Of a DNA stretch of 29,902 bases, positions 13,081-20,404 are shown piece by piece. The number at the start of each line of letters is the position of its first letter. Position 1 is the stretch's first letter. The notes beneath the pieces were generated by a model. It saw only the letters and a program-made list of their open reading frames with translations, was not told the DNA's origin and did no database searches. The translations under genes and the position numbers were made by a program. The stretch comes from a virus. The stretch is from the IMG/VR virus record IMGVR_UViG_3300022929_000131, positions 1 to 29,902 of that record. The stretch is one strand, 5' to 3'.

Positions 13081-14853
13081 CTACCCTTGGCATGAGATGC
13101 ACTCATCCCCATCTGCATCAGATGAGAAATCTTTCAGTGCGTTACGTTCAATGGATGCACCTACTTTGTCAGCAGATACGCCTGCGTTTGTACGTAAATA
13201 GTACAGACCCTTGAGTCCTTCCTTCCACGCCTTGATATGTACAGAATTGACATACGGCTTAGGTGAACCAGCAGGGAAGAATAGATTCACCGACTGCCCT
13301 TGGCAAATAAACTCCTGTCTCTTAGCCGCATGTTCAACAACCCATGCTTGATCGAGTTCAAAGGCTGTCTTGAAAACGCCCTTCTCATGATCGCTGAGGA
13401 AGTCCAGATGCTGGACAGAGCCTTCGTTCGCAATGATTGTTTTCCATGTGCCTTCCGTATTTTCACCGTGTTCCTCCAGAACTTTCTCTAGCTCCTTGTT
13501 CTTAACCAGATGCGCACCTGCACGTGTTCTGTGCGTGTATGCATTCGACTTGATAGGCTCAATAGACGCTGAGCACCCACATATGATAGACGAGTTAGCA
13601 TTCGGAGCAATCGCAAGTAGGTGAGCATTACGCCGCCCTGTGCCTGCCATATCCGGTGCTTCACCTCTTTCCTTAGCGAGTTCATGTGTTGACTCCACCG
13701 CATCTTCTTTGATCTTCTTGAACATCTGGTAGTTCTCACTAGCCGCCTGCCAAGATTCCCATGCAATGCCTTTGTTCTGTAGGTAACCATGGAAGCCCAT
13801 CGCGCCTAAGCCGATGGACCGCTCCATGTACGCACTGAACTTAGCCTTCTCTAACTCTTCCGGAGCATTTCGGATAAAGAATTTAAGGACGTTGTCCAAG
13901 AGTCTGACCAAGTCTTGAACCATTCTGGTGTCTCGCCACTCATCCCACTTTTCGAGGTTGACTGAGGAGAGGCAACAGACTGCTGTACGTTCTTTAGATG
14001 TAGCGAGATGGATTTCATTGCACAAGTTACTGCCATTAATTGTGAGTCCAAGTGCTCTTTGAGAATCCGGTAACCCTCGCTGGGCTGTGTCGATAAAGTT
14101 GAGGTAAGGGCTACCTGTTCTGAAGCGAGCTTCAAGTATTCTTTGCCACAGTTCTCTAGCTTGGACTGTAGATCTGATAGCTCCCGAGTTAGGGCATCGT
14201 AGTTCCCATTGTTCTCCATTTTTTACTGCCTCCATAAAAGCATCTGTAATGTTAACTGCATTAAACAAGTTAAAGCATTTGCGGTTCGCATCACCACCAG
14301 TAGGATCTTTGAACCTGACGAACTCAATGATCTCCGGATGAGATACATCAAGGTATGCGGCATAGCTACCCTTACGGGTCTTGCCTTGTTTGTAGGCTGT
14401 CATCTGTGAGTCAACAACCTTCATGAATGGGATCACTCCCGGTGCCTTGTCACTTACAGGGCGTACATTAGACCAGTGACCGCCGACTCCACCTCCCTTG
14501 ACAGATAGCCATGCAACTTCAGCATTGTGAGAAATAAGGGAGTCCAGATTGTCACCAACATAAGTGAGAAAACAAGAGATAGGAAGACCCTTGATGTCCT
14601 CCCCGTCTCCGGGTGCGTTAGACAAGACCGGAGATGCAAACATAAACCAACGCTTGCTAGCATAGTCATAAATCCGTTGAGCAAAAGCATGATCACCCTC
14701 ACAGTATGCAACTGCCGCACGTGCAAATGCCTGCTGTGCATACAGTTCATTATCCAACATGTAATAATCTTTGAGTAGGGCCATCGCCTGATCTGACAGG
14801 TCTTTATCTCTGTCTAGATCTATCTCGATTCCCTTGTACTTTGTAGAGTCCAC
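13081..14853 (-). CDS. nrdA: Ribonucleotide reductase class I, large (alpha) subunit
   Basis: Catalytic subunit that reduces ribonucleotides. Visible active-site features are C94 (PISCFLTY), the N276-C278-E280 triad in GSNLCNEI with the thiyl-radical Cys, C293/C294 in AVCCLSSVNL as the second redox Cys, the radical-transfer pair Y551-Y552 (GLYYLRT), and the C-terminal CISCQG with C585 and C588, which relays electrons from thioredoxin or glutaredoxin. At 590 residues it lacks the N-terminal ATP-cone of bacterial NrdA, so allosteric shut-off by dATP should be reduced, as is common in phages. The start is GTG at 14853, overlapping the previous stop (TAGTG). No glutaredoxin or thioredoxin gene is in the window, so host reductants may be used. 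Confidence 0.96.
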   Translation of the reverse strand: MDSTKYKGIEIDLDRDKDLSDQAMALLKDYYMLDNELYAQQAFARAAVAYCEGDHAFAQRIYDYASKRWFMFASPVLSNAPGDGEDIKGLPISCFLTYVGDNLDSLISHNAEVAWLSVKGGGVGGHWSNVRPVSDKAPGVIPFMKVVDSQMTAYKQGKTRKGSYAAYLDVSHPEIIEFVRFKDPTGGDANRKCFNLFNAVNITDAFMEAVKNGEQWELRCPNSGAIRSTVQARELWQRILEARFRTGSPYLNFIDTAQRGLPDSQRALGLTINGSNLCNEIHLATSKERTAVCCLSSVNLEKWDEWRDTRMVQDLVRLLDNVLKFFIRNAPEELEKAKFSAYMERSIGLGAMGFHGYLQNKGIAWESWQAASENYQMFKKIKEDAVESTHELAKERGEAPDMAGTGRRNAHLLAIAPNANSSIICGCSASIEPIKSNAYTHRTRAGAHLVKNKELEKVLEEHGENTEGTWKTIIANEGSVQHLDFLSDHEKGVFKTAFELDQAWVVEHAAKRQEFICQGQSVNLFFPAGSPKPYVNSVHIKAWKEGLKGLYYLRTNAGVSADKVGASIERNALKDFSSDADGDECISCQG

Positions 14854-15038
14854 TAATCAAGTCCTTCAATTTCAATTCCGATCCGCTTAAGTTCCGCACC
14901 CGGAATGTCATAGACACATGAATCGAGCACTTCGCTAACGATTTCTGTGATGCCATCTTCTGTCCTTTGTCCGGGCGAAACTTCAGTTATATCCACATTG
15001 AATTCTAAGTCAACCTTTACTTCAATTTCTTGTGACAT
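14853..15038 (-). CDS. Small acidic protein, 61 aa
   Basis: ATG at 15038 overlaps the preceding stop (TAATG), and its own stop overlaps the nrdA GTG (TAGTG), so it is translationally coupled on both sides. The protein is strand-rich and very acidic (EIEVKVDLEFNVDITEV, KRIGIEIEGLD) with one Cys. No motif recognised. Its tight link to nrdA suggests co-regulation with dNTP synthesis. Confidence 0.7.
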   Translation of the reverse strand: MSQEIEVKVDLEFNVDITEVSPGQRTEDGITEIVSEVLDSCVYDIPGAELKRIGIEIEGLD

Positions 15039-15370
15039 TACCAGTGTTTCCCTTCCGTCTCTTCCATCATCTCAATCATCTTGTTGAGATACCATCGTGC
15101 CTTCTTGGCATTGGTGATAGGGTCACCCTTGCTCCATAGGCGTGTACCTAAGTACTTGAGTATCTGCCACTGGCATCCCCACATGGGGGCTAGTGGGTGC
15201 AGGAAGCGCATTACATCGCAGATGTAGTCAAAGGTTTCAATCAGTCCGGAGTTGTAGTGCTCAGGCTTATCTACCTCATCAAAGAATCTATCCTCTTCAT
15301 CCTCAAGGACATCATCAAATACATCACCTACAGATTGAATCTTTTCAATGCTCTCTGACTCACTCATCAT
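15038..15370 (-). CDS. DUF3310 family protein, 110 aa
   Basis: The central pattern (DKPEHYNSGLIETFDYICDV, then WQILKYLGTRLWSKGDP and KKARWYLNKMIE) matches the DUF3310 family of phage proteins, in which a P-x-HY-x-G-x-IE-D-I start is followed by NxxKY-R and KA-WYL. The family is often labelled a possible nucleotide kinase, but the activity is not established and no Walker motif is visible. The N-terminal 35 residues are an acidic extension. The start overlaps the previous stop (ATGA); a second ATG follows directly. It lies near the nrd genes, in keeping with a nucleotide or replication role. Confidence 0.85.
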   Translation of the reverse strand: MMSESESIEKIQSVGDVFDDVLEDEEDRFFDEVDKPEHYNSGLIETFDYICDVMRFLHPLAPMWGCQWQILKYLGTRLWSKGDPITNAKKARWYLNKMIEMMEETEGKHW

Positions 15371-15738
15371 GCACTCCCATGTGTCTTCGTATTGAAATCT
15401 AATGTGATCACCTTGCCATCTGCGCTACGTGTAAAAACAGTAGGCTTATTTTCTTCTAGGTCTACTTCGTATTCATCATCGGAGTAGTCAGCAAACTTTT
15501 CTGCAAAGTATGACTTAACATATGTTAGGAACTCTGGGTCTTCTTCCATAAGCATTAGTGTACAGGCCATCATGCCACACACACTACGTAGCTGAGAAAT
15601 ATCTTCATCTGATAAGTCCCCCGCTAACTCTTCGTACATACCGGCAGAGACATTACCTGTCCATACGCCATCAACAAATTCAGGCTCAATATCAATCCCA
15701 AACATTGAATGTTCTTTATCTTTTACTTCATCACTCAT
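15367..15738 (-). CDS. Acidic hypothetical protein, 123 aa
   Basis: Starts with ATG at 15738, seven bases after the endonuclease I stop, and ends in an ATGA overlap with the DUF3310 gene. The protein is acidic throughout, with a helical middle (DEDISQLRSVCGMMACTLML, FLTYVKSYFAEKFADY) and a short strand-rich end. Two Cys (SVCGMMAC) lie five residues apart. No family recognised. It belongs to the replication/recombination operon. Confidence 0.7.
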   Translation of the reverse strand: MSDEVKDKEHSMFGIDIEPEFVDGVWTGNVSAGMYEELAGDLSDEDISQLRSVCGMMACTLMLMEEDPEFLTYVKSYFAEKFADYSDDEYEVDLEENKPTVFTRSADGKVITLDFNTKTHGSA

Positions 15739-15745
15739 TGTATAA

Positions 15746-16213
15746 CTACCTTTTGATTTTCTCTAATGGAAATTCTACAAACTCACTAGGCATTAGCTTA
15801 GCAGGTTTCTTTCTCTCGTCAATCCATTCTTGTGGGACGTCCTTGTCCGCATATAAGAAGCCATTCTTAGTACACCAATCTGCATATGTAGTCTTAGCAC
15901 CCTTACGTAACTTACTGTTACTGTTGCTAAATACAAATCGGATATCCAAGTCCGGGTGTTGCTTCTTGATTGATAGGTGTTTCTTTCTATCGTCAGGTAA
16001 GAACCTGCCCTTCGTCTCTATTATTATTCCATTTGGTAATAAAAAGTCTGGGGTATATGTCCGATAGTTTAGATCTTCCCACTCAATCTTGAAGCACTCG
16101 TACTGGGCAGAACACTTGCGGGACTTCAGTGAGTCCAGTACAACATGCTCTAACCCAGAACGATACCCGTGCTTGAGTGCATTACTTCGTGTCTTGCTTC
16201 TCTTTATACTCAT
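15746..16213 (-). CDS. Endonuclease I (T7 gp3-like Holliday junction resolvase)
   Basis: Cuts four-way and branched DNA, and in T7 also helps degrade host DNA. The PD-(D/E)XK catalytic set is complete and spaced as in T7 gp3: E22 (SGLEHVV), D56 (TPDFLLP), and E66 with K68 (IIETKGRF). The length of 155 residues is close to the 149 of T7. The C-terminal WIDERKKPAKL region is an extension. The start codon lies inside the upstream exonuclease gene (32-base overlap). Together with the endonuclease VII-like gene, the phage encodes two unrelated resolvases. Confidence 0.92.
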   Translation of the reverse strand: MSIKRSKTRSNALKHGYRSGLEHVVLDSLKSRKCSAQYECFKIEWEDLNYRTYTPDFLLPNGIIIETKGRFLPDDRKKHLSIKKQHPDLDIRFVFSNSNSKLRKGAKTTYADWCTKNGFLYADKDVPQEWIDERKKPAKLMPSEFVEFPLEKIKR

Positions 16214-17057
16214 CAGCTATCTCGATATATGCAACCATTGGCGGTTCTTTTGCCTGTGATGCAAGCGAGGGTAGCTCTTGTAAAGAGGGCCAGCACTTGA
16301 AGCGGTACTTACACCAGCCACATTCCTCTGAGAGTACTTTGTTGCCGGTTGGTTTCTTACGGAATGTTTCTTCAACAGGCTCAAAGCACCGCTCAAACTT
16401 ATTCTGAACTAGCTTATTAGCCTTGTCTTCTACTTCATCCAAGATGTCCTGCCTATCGACAGCCATGTCCCATGCAGACACATACTTGAATTCACCTGTC
16501 CCCTTGTTAAGTACCCACCAACCACCGGGTTCAACACCCAGAGCCTTAGAGTAGCCTGCAAGCTGACCGATATAACCAAATGAGTCATGTGCTTTTAGTG
16601 TGGCGTAGTCCTTGAACTTGTTGTTGTAAGACCATGGGGATGCAGACTTGATATCGTCTACACGTTTATCCATGATCAAGTCATGGGTGCCATCAATCTT
16701 GTGCTTACCTGCAGTCAGAGTAGATTTAAACCCATCGCTGAAGTCCACACCCGCTTCTGTCAACACTCCTTTGAAGACAGCTTCCACGATGTCACCAATC
16801 ATCATGTTCATCAGGAAGTTAGCGGGCATGTCAATGCCTTCTTCTGGCTTGTTCTTATCAAACCATAACTGGCAGTAAGGTCTACCGATGTTAGACATAC
16901 GTAATGTGAACTTTCGCTCACTCTGATTGAACTGTTTCTCAACAGCTTCCTGTACGTCCCTTACAATGCGAGCGATAGTGGCACTGCTCATGCCACGTTT
17001 CGCCTTACGTACATCCTCAAGATATCGGTGTATCTTTATCTCAGCAGGATGATTCAT
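16182..17057 (-). CDS. PD-(D/E)XK exonuclease, Cas4/RecB-like with Cys cluster
   Basis: The nuclease core has D126 (GTHDLIM), D135 and K137 (DDIKSASPW) and Q165 (YIGQLAGY), the RecB/Cas4 motif order. Four Cys frame it: C62 (RPYCQLW) and C246-x2-C249-x5-C255 (ECGWCKYRFKC). This matches Fe-S-bearing Cas4/AddB-type nucleases. The length of about 291 is typical of phage exonucleases that replace T7 gp6 (5'-3' resection, host DNA turnover, recombination). I start at ATG 17057, two bases after the previous stop; an in-frame TTG lies six bases upstream. It is placed between the ssDNA-binding protein and endonuclease I genes, a recombination module. Confidence 0.87.
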   Translation of the reverse strand: MNHPAEIKIHRYLEDVRKAKRGMSSATIARIVRDVQEAVEKQFNQSERKFTLRMSNIGRPYCQLWFDKNKPEEGIDMPANFLMNMMIGDIVEAVFKGVLTEAGVDFSDGFKSTLTAGKHKIDGTHDLIMDKRVDDIKSASPWSYNNKFKDYATLKAHDSFGYIGQLAGYSKALGVEPGGWWVLNKGTGEFKYVSAWDMAVDRQDILDEVEDKANKLVQNKFERCFEPVEETFRKKPTGNKVLSEECGWCKYRFKCWPSLQELPSLASQAKEPPMVAYIEIADEYKEKQDTK

Positions 17058-17059
17058 GA

Positions 17060-17938
17060 TCAATCCCCATCGAATTCAATGAACTCATCAACTAACTTAG
17101 CATCTTCATCAGATGCTTGAGGTACGTTCTTCTCATTGAATGAGTTAACGATGTATTGATTGTAGTTACCAATCCACTCAATGAAGTCAGAGAAGCGTTG
17201 CTGATCAGCTTCCTGTAGCTCGACATTATTACTCAGGTCAAGCTCTTGGGTAGGCAGGAAGAAAGATGCTCCTGTAGGCAAGCTACGTTCCTCTGAGCCA
17301 CACTTAATCCAGTGCTGTACAGGTAAACGCTTCTGCCGTCCTAGCTGTGTGAATGGTTCGCCCATCGTCTTGAAGGCATCACGGTTATCAATCTCCCAGA
17401 TGAATGGGGATACATCCGCCGCAACTTCATTACCCTCAGCGTCAACGGGATTGATTAGTTTAACTTCGCCCATGAGTACACGGACACGTTTGATCTGCTT
17501 GATCAGTGTCTTTGTGTCATCAGGGAGAGCTTGGAAGTCTGCAATGTAACCAGCAGGCTTACCACAGTTGAACTTACCTGTGTTGTCTTTCAGATCACCA
17601 TTAAGATCTTCAGCCATGATGGTCTTGACGTAAGACTTCTCATCTGAATTGTAACGCTTGTACATAAAACGCTGTACAAACACACGGATCTCTGCATTTT
17701 CTGCATAGATGTATGAATCGTCTGGCAGTTGAAGACGGTACATACCAGCAGGTACAACCTCCATGTTCTTCATCTTACCCTTGACTTCTACCTGCCCCAT
17801 GACTGCGGAGTTCCATATCCGTAATCGTGGAAGTGTAGATGCTTTAGATGGGCCGCTGTTCATGTCAGCACCCATGCCCATGGCTTGCGCCATCTCTGCG
17901 AAGTTCGCAGTATTTAGTGTAGCTACGTCTGTTGTCAT
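17060..17938 (-). CDS. Probable single-stranded DNA-binding protein, 292 aa
   Basis: The start is fixed by a strong AGGAGG seven bases before the ATG at 17938; an in-frame ATG seven codons upstream lies inside the polymerase gene. After an N-terminal Met/Ala/Gly-rich stretch, the protein is strand-rich with many aromatic and basic residues (RVFVQRFMYKRYN, RVRVLMGEVKLI) and ends in the acidic EFIEFDGD. An acidic C-terminal tip is typical of SSB proteins, where it binds partner proteins. Placement between polymerase and exonuclease supports the role. The sequence itself is not a close match to T7 gp2.5, so the call is by structure-like features and context. A promoter candidate inside the polymerase gene (18000-18028) would drive it separately. 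Confidence 0.6.
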   Translation of the reverse strand: MTTDVATLNTANFAEMAQAMGMGADMNSGPSKASTLPRLRIWNSAVMGQVEVKGKMKNMEVVPAGMYRLQLPDDSYIYAENAEIRVFVQRFMYKRYNSDEKSYVKTIMAEDLNGDLKDNTGKFNCGKPAGYIADFQALPDDTKTLIKQIKRVRVLMGEVKLINPVDAEGNEVAADVSPFIWEIDNRDAFKTMGEPFTQLGRQKRLPVQHWIKCGSEERSLPTGASFFLPTQELDLSNNVELQEADQQRFSDFIEWIGNYNQYIVNSFNEKNVPQASDEDAKLVDEFIEFDGD

Positions 17939-17939
17939 A

Positions 17940-19991
17940 TCAGACCTCCTGTTGTTCAAGCCAGTTTACACCAAGTTTAGCCTCTAATAAAAGAGGAACA
18001 TTAAAATTTATTTTAAATTTATTGTCAATGATTTCTTTTAGGTCACCATTAATTGACTCAATTACACCTATTACCTGTGCCTCTTCATCAGGATGTATGT
18101 CGATAACAATTGAGTCATGCACACTGTTCACGATACATGATTGCATATCAGCCATACGCTTTTGTATTTCAAGCAGTACTGTAGGCACAATGTCAGCGGT
18201 AGCGAATGACTGCACCGGGTAGTTCTTAATTGCTGTGAAGTTAGTCACTGTCCCATTCTTCCTGCGCTTTACATCAGGGAATGAGAACTGTCTACCGCTA
18301 GGTGTAGTGATCTTCTTGTATGTAAGAACTTCCTTGGCTAACTCCCTGTGCCATCTGGCGATACCTTTGTACTTCTCTGTGAAGTGCTCATAGTATCGTG
18401 CTTCGGCAGGTGTTCTTCCGTAGCCTGTTGCTCCGTAGAGCGGCGCAAACGTGTGTGCCTTCGCATCCTGTCTGCTAGTCTTCTGACCCGCTTCCGAAAT
18501 GACTTGTGCTGTGTATGAGTGGACATCAAAACCCTCCGCTACTTCTTTCATTGCTACTTCATCTTGTGACAGGTACGCCGCTACACGGAACTCTAGCTGA
18601 GCAAAGTCAGCCTCCATGATCTTACCTCCTGCAAATCGGGAGATGAACACCCGTTTTACAGGAAATGTACCACCACGTGGCATGTTCTGCATGTTGGGAT
18701 CACGCCCTGAGAACCTGCCAGTAGATGTCATGTGCTGAGTAAGACGTACATGCAGTTTGTTATCTCGCTTAGTGAAAGTACTAATGCCATCAACGAAACT
18801 GGATAGATATGTATCCACTGCTGAAAGCCTAGTCAGCTTAGATAAAAACGATGCGGCCTCATCCATACCCTTACCAACAGACACAGCACGTAGGTACTCT
18901 AACTTATCCTTACTGGTACTGAATCCATTTGCACTGTGCCATTTAGCAGAGGGTGCACTGAACTTCAGCCCCGCTAACTTGGGTAACTCCTTGAGTACAT
19001 AGCCCCTACCGATGCATGTGCCGCACTTAGATGACTTCTTAAAGTCACTGCCATCTTTCTTCTTCTTGAAGAATGTACCATTGCCCCTGCAGTCAGAACA
19101 CTTGTGCGCCTTGGTGCGTCGCACTGGAACACTTGACTCATTAACAAAACGTCTGAAGTCAGTAGGACTCATGTATGGATCAGCATCATTGGCCCATTGT
19201 GTTTTGTTCAATGGCTTACGTGAGTAGATCACCCATGATAACTGCTCAGGTGAGTTGAGATTGATCGGGGTATCACCCATAAGGGATAAGACAGACGCAT
19301 TTAAATCACGAATAAGTGATAATTTTTCTGCCTCAAACTCTTCGCGTACCTGCTCAAGGGCATCTGTATCCACTTCAAATCCATTTTGGTAGATACGAGC
19401 GAGAAGAACACATGTCTCCATTGTCAGGTCAGTCACAGTGTGTAGACCTCTGTTTGCATCCTCTCGCATATCAAGAGACTGCTCATAGTAAAGTGCCATA
19501 GTAGTTCTCAGATCATCGTATAGATACTCTTTAAGTTCTGCGTACGGAATCTTGTCTACTGTGTACCCGTCCTTGAGATACTTCTTCAGTGTGTCCTGCT
19601 TCTTAACTGGTAAATCCCTGCGCTCAGCGACTGCCTCAAGAGACAAGGGCTGTTTAACACCACGCTGTAAAAGGTACTCACCTAACATGGTATCCCACAC
19701 TGGGCCATTGTAAGTAAAATTAGTCTGCCAGATCCACAGTAAATCGTGTGGGGCATTGTGTGCAATCAGGAGAGTTGTCTTATCCAATATGCTTTGGATC
19801 TCTTCACAGTCCTTCTTGCGATCTTCGTACTTACAATCGTACTCTGTGTGATCAAAGGTATAATGCCTAGGCTCCTCACCTTCAACCTGTATGCCGACCA
19901 TAACTAAACTATTCTGCGGCTCATACGGATCAAGGTGTAACTTACCATCCCTTTTGATCACTGTGTTCTCAACGTCAAGAACTATTTTCAT
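17940..19991 (-). CDS. Family A DNA polymerase with 3'-5' exonuclease and DnaJ-type zinc insert
   Basis: Replicative polymerase. Proofreading domain: D6 and E8 (VLDVENT), N79/D83 (AHNAPHDLLW), Y156/D160 (YLYDD). Polymerase: DPNMQNMPR, motif A D462 (EADFAQLEFR), motif B R507-K511-F515-Y519-G520, motif C H625-D626 (SVHDSIV). The residue equivalent to E. coli Pol I F762 is Phe. Between the halves, at 298-330, lies CSDCRGNG ... CGTCIGRG, the CxxCxGxG pair of the DnaJ central zinc domain; this combination is known from HMO-2011-type marine phages. Length is 683. The C-terminal AT-rich codons (about 18000-18028) contain a promoter match. It overlaps the endonuclease VII gene upstream by 17 bases. 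Confidence 0.97.
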   Translation of the reverse strand: MKIVLDVENTVIKRDGKLHLDPYEPQNSLVMVGIQVEGEEPRHYTFDHTEYDCKYEDRKKDCEEIQSILDKTTLLIAHNAPHDLLWIWQTNFTYNGPVWDTMLGEYLLQRGVKQPLSLEAVAERRDLPVKKQDTLKKYLKDGYTVDKIPYAELKEYLYDDLRTTMALYYEQSLDMREDANRGLHTVTDLTMETCVLLARIYQNGFEVDTDALEQVREEFEAEKLSLIRDLNASVLSLMGDTPINLNSPEQLSWVIYSRKPLNKTQWANDADPYMSPTDFRRFVNESSVPVRRTKAHKCSDCRGNGTFFKKKKDGSDFKKSSKCGTCIGRGYVLKELPKLAGLKFSAPSAKWHSANGFSTSKDKLEYLRAVSVGKGMDEAASFLSKLTRLSAVDTYLSSFVDGISTFTKRDNKLHVRLTQHMTSTGRFSGRDPNMQNMPRGGTFPVKRVFISRFAGGKIMEADFAQLEFRVAAYLSQDEVAMKEVAEGFDVHSYTAQVISEAGQKTSRQDAKAHTFAPLYGATGYGRTPAEARYYEHFTEKYKGIARWHRELAKEVLTYKKITTPSGRQFSFPDVKRRKNGTVTNFTAIKNYPVQSFATADIVPTVLLEIQKRMADMQSCIVNSVHDSIVIDIHPDEEAQVIGVIESINGDLKEIIDNKFKINFNVPLLLEAKLGVNWLEQQEV
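18000..18028 (-). promoter_or_regulatory. Internal sigma70-like promoter for the ssDNA-binding protein gene
   Basis: Minus strand: TTGACA (18023-18028), a 17-base all A/T spacer, TTTAAT (18000-18005). Both boxes are near-consensus at ideal spacing. It lies within the last codons of the polymerase gene, and the predicted start (about 17993) is some 55 bases before the ssDNA-binding protein ATG. The surrounding codons are much more A/T-rich than the rest of the gene. Confidence 0.6.
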
Positions 19992-20400
19992 TCTTGTGCC
20001 TCTCTAAATATTCGACAGCCCGTTTTATCCTGTCGATGTTATCTTTAAATGCGCCTAAGCCAGAATTACAATGATGGCATACCCATCCCCGGAATGTTTC
20101 AGTTTCATGGCAGTGGTCTAAGACCCACTTCTGTAATTTTGTTTGTCTAGACATGGATATCTCATCCATATGTCTATCGCAAATAGGGCACTCATAGTCT
20201 TCGTCGGGGTAATCATACTGAGATCTTAGTGTACTTACCAATGCAGAATGATTTCTACGACATGTATTGCACATCCTTTTGATCTCTCCAGATGGCATTA
20301 TTTGGAACTGGCTTGATGGCTGAGCGAAGCCGCACTTATTACAAGTGATGGCATCCTCTCCGCAATACTCCTCCGTGAACCCAAACATGTCTTCCTGCAT
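19975..20400 (-). CDS. Endonuclease VII-like HNH/His-Me nuclease with extra zinc ribbon
   Basis: Residues 70-121 match the recombination endonuclease VII family: zinc ligands C71, C74, C108 and C111, the D95-H96-C97-H98 catalytic segment (VLDHCHETETFRGWVC), and N112 in HCNSGLG. In T4 this enzyme resolves Holliday junctions and branched DNA before packaging. An added N-terminal zinc ribbon (C20, C23, C44, C47) is typical of HNH enzymes that recognise specific DNA, so a homing-type or other nuclease role is possible. I choose ATG 20400, four bases after the helicase stop with GAGG upstream, over the in-frame TTG at 20424. It overlaps the polymerase start by 17 bases. Confidence 0.9.
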   Translation of the reverse strand: MQEDMFGFTEEYCGEDAITCNKCGFAQPSSQFQIMPSGEIKRMCNTCRRNHSALVSTLRSQYDYPDEDYECPICDRHMDEISMSRQTKLQKWVLDHCHETETFRGWVCHHCNSGLGAFKDNIDRIKRAVEYLERHKNENSS

Positions 20401-20404
20401 ACGG

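Noticed and set aside
13488-14219. Other-frame open stretches of 100-122 codons within nrdA
   Set aside because: They overlap a complete, well-supported NrdA with all catalytic residues; no independent RBS or motif.
16740-16770. TTGACA match inside the exonuclease gene
   Set aside because: No acceptable -10 box at 16-18 bases; likely chance in coding sequence. Similar isolated -35 matches near 12959, 21227 and 22810 were dropped for the same reason.
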